Below are positions 60,168 through 64,000 of a DNA stretch of 64,000 bases, in pieces. The translations under genes and the position numbers were made by a program. Within the stretch, counting starts at the first letter, position 1. Every line of letters starts with the position of its first letter. Source of the stretch: Amycolatopsis saalfeldensis. Its GTDB lineage: Bacteria; Actinomycetota; Actinomycetes; Mycobacteriales; Pseudonocardiaceae. The notes below the pieces were generated by a model, which worked only from the letters and a program-made list of their open reading frames with translations, searched no databases and was not told where the DNA came from. The stretch is taken from the NCBI RefSeq assembly GCF_900110575.1, contig NZ_FOEF01000015.1:122165-186164 (forward strand). Reading direction: 5' to 3'.

Positions 60168-60339
60168 TCGCCATGGTCACACCGATCCGAGGGACTCGGT
60201 CATTCCCTTACGCCCGGTGATTCCTTAGCGTCAGTGGTGAACCACTGCTCGTCGGGGTACCGGCTGCGCGGAACCGCCCGCCGCCCCTTATGTTCGGGTG
60301 GCCGGGTGATCACTGCTCGCCGAAAGGGAACCGAAGGAC

Positions 60340-61512
60340 ATGGATCTGGAACTCTCCGAAGGGGACATCGCGTTCCGGGACGGGCTGCGGGAGGTGTTCC
60401 TCGGCGCGATCCCGGAGGACATCCGCCGGCGGACCGCGCTGAACCGGATCACCCGCGACGACATCGTGACCAGCCAGCGCATCCTCAACGAGCACGGGCT
60501 CGCGGTGCCGCACTGGCCGGAGCGGTGGGGCGGCCGGGGCTGGACCCCCGCCCAGTCGCACCTCTACGCCGCCGAGCTGCAGCGCAACGCGGTGCCGCAG
60601 CCGCTGGCGTTCAACGTCAGCCTGGTCGGCCCGATCATCGCCGAGTTCGGCAGCGAGGAGCAGCAGCGGAAGTTCCTGCCCGCCACCGCGAACCTGGACA
60701 TCTGGTGGTCGCAGGGCTTCTCGGAGCCGGAGGCCGGTTCGGACCTGGCGTCGCTGCGCACCACGGCCCGCCGCGAAGGCGACACCTACGTGCTCAACGG
60801 CCAGAAGACCTGGACCACGCTGGGCCAGTTCGGCGAGTGGATGTTCGTGCTCGCGCGGACGAACCCGGACGCGCCGCGCAAGCAGCAGGGCCTGTCGTTC
60901 CTGCTGCTGGACCTGGCCACGCCGGGCATCGAGCGGCGCCCGATCAAGCTGGTCGACGGCAGCTCCGAGGTCAACGAGTTCTTCTTCGACAACGTCGAGA
61001 TCCCGGCGGAGAACCTGGTCGGCGAGGAGAACAAGGGCTGGACCTACGCCAAGTTCCTGCTCGGCAACGAGCGCAACGGCATCGCCCAGGTCGGCACCAG
61101 CCAGCGGGTCTACAGCGACCTCGCGACGGCGGCCGCGGGGATCGCGACCGAGGACGGCCCGCTCGCCGCGGACCCGGAGTTCCGCGCGTCCATGCACACC
61201 GCGAAGACCACGCTGCTGGCGCTCGAGGCCACGCAGATGCGGGTGACCGGCGCGTCCGAGAACGGCGCGGCCAGCCCGGTGTCGTCCCTGCTCAAGATGG
61301 AGGGCACCCAGGCGCTGCAGGCGCTGAGCAAGCTGCGCATGCGCGTGGCCGGCCCGGACGGGATGCTGCTCGACGCCGGCGGCGAGCTGCGGGCCGACGA
61401 CGCGGCGGTGGTCGCCGCGGAGCAGTACCTGAACCAGCGCAAGCTGTCGATTTTCGGCGGCTCCAACGAAATCCAGCGCGGCGTCATCGCCAAGACGATC
61501 CTCGGGCTCTAA
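60340..61512 (+). CDS. Acyl-CoA dehydrogenase, first subunit
   Basis: The 390-residue protein has WWSQGFSEPEAGSDLASLRT and KTWTTLGQFGEWMFVLAR in the FAD-binding middle, and LSIFGGSNEIQRGVIAKTIL at the end. At the position of the usual catalytic Glu (YEGT) it has FGGS, so the base may come from elsewhere or from the partner. Thirteen bases separate it from the second dehydrogenase. Such pairs in actinobacteria form heterotetramers acting on steroid or branched side chains. Confidence 0.88.
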   Translation: MDLELSEGDIAFRDGLREVFLGAIPEDIRRRTALNRITRDDIVTSQRILNEHGLAVPHWPERWGGRGWTPAQSHLYAAELQRNAVPQPLAFNVSLVGPIIAEFGSEEQQRKFLPATANLDIWWSQGFSEPEAGSDLASLRTTARREGDTYVLNGQKTWTTLGQFGEWMFVLARTNPDAPRKQQGLSFLLLDLATPGIERRPIKLVDGSSEVNEFFFDNVEIPAENLVGEENKGWTYAKFLLGNERNGIAQVGTSQRVYSDLATAAAGIATEDGPLAADPEFRASMHTAKTTLLALEATQMRVTGASENGAASPVSSLLKMEGTQALQALSKLRMRVAGPDGMLLDAGGELRADDAAVVAAEQYLNQRKLSIFGGSNEIQRGVIAKTILGL

Positions 61513-61525
61513 GGACACAGCGATC

Positions 61526-62701
61526 ATGAACCTCGAATTCAACGAAGATCAGCGGCTGCTGTTCGAGACCGTGGACTCGGCCGTCGGCCGGGGCTACCCG
61601 GCGGGCGGGCGCGCCGCCGCGACCGCCACCGGGCTGGGCTGGAACGACAAGGTCTGGGCGACCCTGGGCGAGCTGGGGCTGACCGGGCTGACCGTCGCCG
61701 AAGACCTCGACGGCGTCGGCGCCGGACCGGTGGAGGTCTACGCGACGCTCGAGGCGATGGGCAAGCACGCCGCCGCGGAACCGTTGCTGGACGGTGTTTT
61801 CCTGCCGTCGTGGCTGATCGCCGGGCTGGGCACCGCGGAGCAGGCCAAGCAGCTGCTGCCCGAGCTGGCGGCCGGCGGCACGACGATCGCCGTCGCGCAC
61901 GCCGAGCCGGGCCGGCCCTGGGGCACGGCCCGCGCCGTCACCGCCACGGCGGACGGGTCCGGTCCGGCGCTGCTCACCGGCGTGAAGTCGCCGGTGCGCC
62001 ACGCCGACCAGGCCGGCCGGTTCCTGGTCACCGCGACCGGCGAGCACGGCCGGACGCAGGTGTACCTGGTCGACGCCGCGGCCGAGGGGATCACCCGCAC
62101 CGACGGCCGGTCCGCCGACTGGAGCCACGCGTCGCAGGTCGAGTTCGCCGGCACGCCCGCAGTGCTGCTCGGCTCCGGGGACGCCGACGCCGCGGCCGCC
62201 CTCCGGCTCGCCTTCGCCCGCGCGCGGGTCGCTGTGACCGGTGAAGCGGTCGGGCTGATGGAGACCGGACTGGCCCTGACCGTCGAATACCTCAAGACGC
62301 GCAAGCAGTTCGGCGTCCCGCTCGCGACGTTCCAGGCGCTGGTGCACCGCGCCGCCGACCTGTACGCGAAGGTCGAGCTGGCCCGTTCCATGGCGCTCTG
62401 GGCGACCGCCGCCGTCGAGGCGCACGACAACGGCGCGGACGTCGACCTGGCCACCGTGGCCGACGACGCGTTCGTCTTCGTGGCCGACGCGGCCACGACG
62501 GCGGCCGAGGAGATCGTCCAGCTGCACGGCGGGATCGGCATGACCTACGAGTCCGAGGTCGGCCACCACTCCGCGCGGCTGACCGCCATCACCGAGAGCT
62601 TCGGCGGCGTCAGCGCGGCCCGTCGCCGGGCTTTGGCTTCGGACGCTCTGCTCCGGCCGCCGTCGGCGTTGCTGAACAATGCGGAGGCGGTCACTCTGTG
62701 A
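61526..62701 (+). CDS. Acyl-CoA dehydrogenase, second subunit
   Basis: The 391-residue protein has a weakened N-terminal half and a conserved C-terminal half with EYLKTRKQFGVPLATFQALV, then IVQLHGGIGMTYESEVGHHS. It lacks the standard SEP-GSD FAD/substrate loop, so it may be the partner rather than the main catalytic subunit. It is cotranscribed with the gene at 60340. The substrate is unknown. Confidence 0.85.
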   Translation: MNLEFNEDQRLLFETVDSAVGRGYPAGGRAAATATGLGWNDKVWATLGELGLTGLTVAEDLDGVGAGPVEVYATLEAMGKHAAAEPLLDGVFLPSWLIAGLGTAEQAKQLLPELAAGGTTIAVAHAEPGRPWGTARAVTATADGSGPALLTGVKSPVRHADQAGRFLVTATGEHGRTQVYLVDAAAEGITRTDGRSADWSHASQVEFAGTPAVLLGSGDADAAAALRLAFARARVAVTGEAVGLMETGLALTVEYLKTRKQFGVPLATFQALVHRAADLYAKVELARSMALWATAAVEAHDNGADVDLATVADDAFVFVADAATTAAEEIVQLHGGIGMTYESEVGHHSARLTAITESFGGVSAARRRALASDALLRPPSALLNNAEAVTL

Positions 62702-62705
62702 CGCT

Positions 62706-62745
62706 TGCTCCCGGCGACGGTGCTCAGCCGCCGTCGCCGGGAGCA
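62706..62745. terminator. Hairpin terminator between convergent genes
   Basis: TGCTCCCGGCGACGG and its complement form a 15-bp stem with a 10-base loop right after the dehydrogenase stop. Confidence 0.8.
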
Positions 62746-62750
62746 CCCGC

Positions 62751-63203
62751 TCAGGCTTGGCCGAGAGCGGTGGCCAGCAGGGCGAAGGCGGCGACGATGA
62801 CGGCGACGCGGGCGTAGTGGTAGCGGTCCCAGCGGTTCATCTGCTCCTTCCAGTCCGCGGGCCGGTTTTCGGGGGTCCACGTCTTGCCCCGGTTGTTGAT
62901 CGGGACGAGCAGCAGGACCGACATGAGCACGCTGACGATCAGCAGCGCGGCGGCGATGACGACGAGGCCGCTGCCCGGATCGTGCCAGCCGGCGACGGCC
63001 CAGACCGCGCTCAGGACGAGCGAGCCGATGTACCAGAACGGCATGAGCGCGCCCAGCATCCGGCCCCCGTGGGCGCGGCCGAGCTGGCCGGCGTCTTCGG
63101 GGAGTGCGGCGAAGATCCGGTTGAGGACGAAGGCGACGGCGAATTCCACCCCGACCATCAGTCCGACGACCACGGTGGTGAAGACCTCGAGTGCGCTGAG
63201 CAG
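62751..63203 (-). CDS. DUF1772-family membrane protein
   Basis: The 150-residue protein has four transmembrane segments (ALEVFTTVVVGLMVGVEFAV, FWYIGSLVLSAVWAVAGW, AALLIVSVLMSVLLLVPI and YARVAVIVAAFALLATALG) and a conserved NNRGKTW. The start is uncertain: GGAGG sits best for a CTG at 63203, and a TTG at 63245 is in frame. It is divergent from the TetR gene, with its operator between, and is probably repressed by it. Confidence 0.75.
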   Translation of the reverse strand: MLSALEVFTTVVVGLMVGVEFAVAFVLNRIFAALPEDAGQLGRAHGGRMLGALMPFWYIGSLVLSAVWAVAGWHDPGSGLVVIAAALLIVSVLMSVLLLVPINNRGKTWTPENRPADWKEQMNRWDRYHYARVAVIVAAFALLATALGQA

Positions 63204-63220
63204 GGTGACCCTCCGGGGAT

Positions 63221-63284
63221 CTAGCGTTGCTAGATGATGATGCAACGCTAGCGCTACTGTCGCTCGTTTGTCTAGCGATGCTAG
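63221..63284. promoter_or_regulatory. TetR operators CTAGCG(T/A)TGCTAG
   Basis: CTAGCGTTGCTAG (63221-63233) and CTAGCGATGCTAG (63272-63284) are near-identical. GCAACGCTAG (63242-63251) is the inverted partner of the first. TAGACT (63282-63287), 6 bases before the TetR ATG, marks a leaderless promoter inside the last operator. Confidence 0.82.
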
Positions 63285-63293
63285 ACTCGGATC

Positions 63294-63872
63294 ATGTCGG
63301 TACAGGAACGCAAGGAGCGCGAACGGTCGGACCGTGAGCGCCTCATCGTGGCGACGGCGCGCGAGCTCGCCGAGCAGCAGGGCTGGGACGCGGTCACCAC
63401 CCGCCGGCTCGCCGAGCGCATCGAATACAGCCAGCCCGTGCTCTACAGCCATTTCCGCGGCAAGCGCGAGATCATCGGCGCCGTCGCCCTCGACGGGGCC
63501 GCCGAGATGGCCGCGGCAGTGCGGGCCGCGACCGCCGCCGCGGACGGCCCGCGCTCCCAGGTCACCGCCCTCGCCCGCGCCTACCTGGGCTTCGCCGAGC
63601 GCAACCCGGCGGTCTACGACGCCATGTTCCAGCTCGACGGTGGCCTGACCTTCGCGAACGACGACACTCCGGAGCCGCTGAAGGACGCCTTCGCGGCCCT
63701 GCTGGAAAGCCTCGGCGAAGCCGCCGGGGACGGCGTCCACCCGGGACTGTTCACCGAGGTGTTCTGGGCGGCCCTGCACGGGCTGGCCACCCTGACCCGG
63801 GCGGGACGACTGCCGACGGGGGACGCCGAGCGGCGGGTGGAGCTGCTGGTGGATCGGCTCCCCATCGTCTGA
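63294..63872 (+). CDS. TetR-family regulator
   Basis: The 192-residue protein has the TetR HTH (RLIVATARELAEQQGWDAVT, then RRLAERIEYSQPVLYSHF) and a ligand domain with YLGFAERNPAVYDAMF, the TetR_C_13-like WHG pattern. It is divergent from the DUF1772 gene and controls it through the CTAGCG operators. Confidence 0.92.
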   Translation: MSVQERKERERSDRERLIVATARELAEQQGWDAVTTRRLAERIEYSQPVLYSHFRGKREIIGAVALDGAAEMAAAVRAATAAADGPRSQVTALARAYLGFAERNPAVYDAMFQLDGGLTFANDDTPEPLKDAFAALLESLGEAAGDGVHPGLFTEVFWAALHGLATLTRAGRLPTGDAERRVELLVDRLPIV

Positions 63873-63926
63873 CCGGTCGTCCGGTAAGCCACGCACAGTG
63901 CCTGGGCGGCTGCGCGGAGAGTCTTG

Positions 63927-63986
63927 TTGACACGCTCGCTCCTCGGGTGTCAGTATTCAGAAACACCCTGTTGGAAACGTTTTCAA
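63927..63986 (+). promoter_or_regulatory. Promoter and LacI-type operator at the right edge
   Basis: TTGACA (63927-63932) and CAGTAT (63951-63956) have an 18-base spacer. TTGGAAACGTTTTCAA (63971-63986) is a near-perfect palindrome with the central ACGT of LacI-family sites. They belong to a plus-strand gene outside the window, probably a sugar-use gene. Confidence 0.6.
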
Positions 63987-64000
63987 CCAGTGAATCAGCA

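Overview
The window is very GC-rich DNA from a high-GC actinomycete. GTG starts are common, stop/start overlaps (ATGA, TGATG, GTGA) are frequent, and an MptB-type mannosyltransferase, an F420-type oxidoreductase and many TetR, PadR, LysR, IclR and PucR regulators fit a Pseudonocardiaceae chromosome such as Amycolatopsis. The species cannot be fixed from the sequence alone. I saw no rRNA, tRNA or CRISPR array.

Region 1 (1-13.1 kb): a minisatellite, a DJ-1/PfpI-like gene, then a secreted GH27 alpha-galactosidase gene split in two by a 9.8-kb actinomycete integrative and conjugative element (AICE). The element carries a GntR repressor, a Pra-like activator, several small helix-turn-helix genes, an FtsK/TraSA-type DNA translocase, a RepSA-type HUH replication protein, an excisionase and a tyrosine integrase. 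The 7-bp core GTACGAC repeats at both ends. Joining the two halves across it restores the GH27 motif KYDNC in frame, so the element sits in the codons of the catalytic nucleophile.

Region 2 (13-36 kb): ordinary chromosomal genes. They include a transmembrane Ser/Thr kinase, an HxlR regulator with an epoxide-hydrolase-like enzyme, MptB, LysR/SDR, two DUF4232 exported proteins, AraC/TauE, a decayed PHB-depolymerase-like gene, a VIT1-like transporter, a secreted metallopeptidase, a PadR/HAAS pair, PspC, a TetR with a carotenoid-oxygenase operon, an SGNH hydrolase and a lipoprotein.

Region 3 (36.2-47.4 kb): the most interesting catabolic locus. A minus-strand operon (Zn-alcohol dehydrogenase, IclR, aldehyde dehydrogenase, MFS, formaldehyde-activating-enzyme homologue) diverges from a plus-strand operon whose products match the uncharacterised E. 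coli yqcE-ygcW-ygcU-ygcE set. A YgcP/GlpP-type antiterminator gene lies convergently at its end. The leader of the plus operon contains an intrinsic terminator with an overlapping alternative hairpin, preceded by a promoter with a palindromic operator. This suggests control by transcription antitermination.

Region 4 (47.4-53.1 kb): an SDR, alpha/beta-hydrolase and Baeyer-Villiger monooxygenase operon plus an F420-type LLM oxidoreductase and a PucR regulator. Two nearly identical palindromic operators tie them together; the set looks like a ketone/secondary-alcohol degradation module.

Region 5 (53-64 kb): a methyltransferase, a two-component system with an ABC-2 transporter, a sedolisin-type secreted peptidase, a hydrolase remnant, a pair of acyl-CoA dehydrogenases, and a TetR/DUF1772 divergent pair. 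A promoter with a LacI-type operator runs off the right edge.
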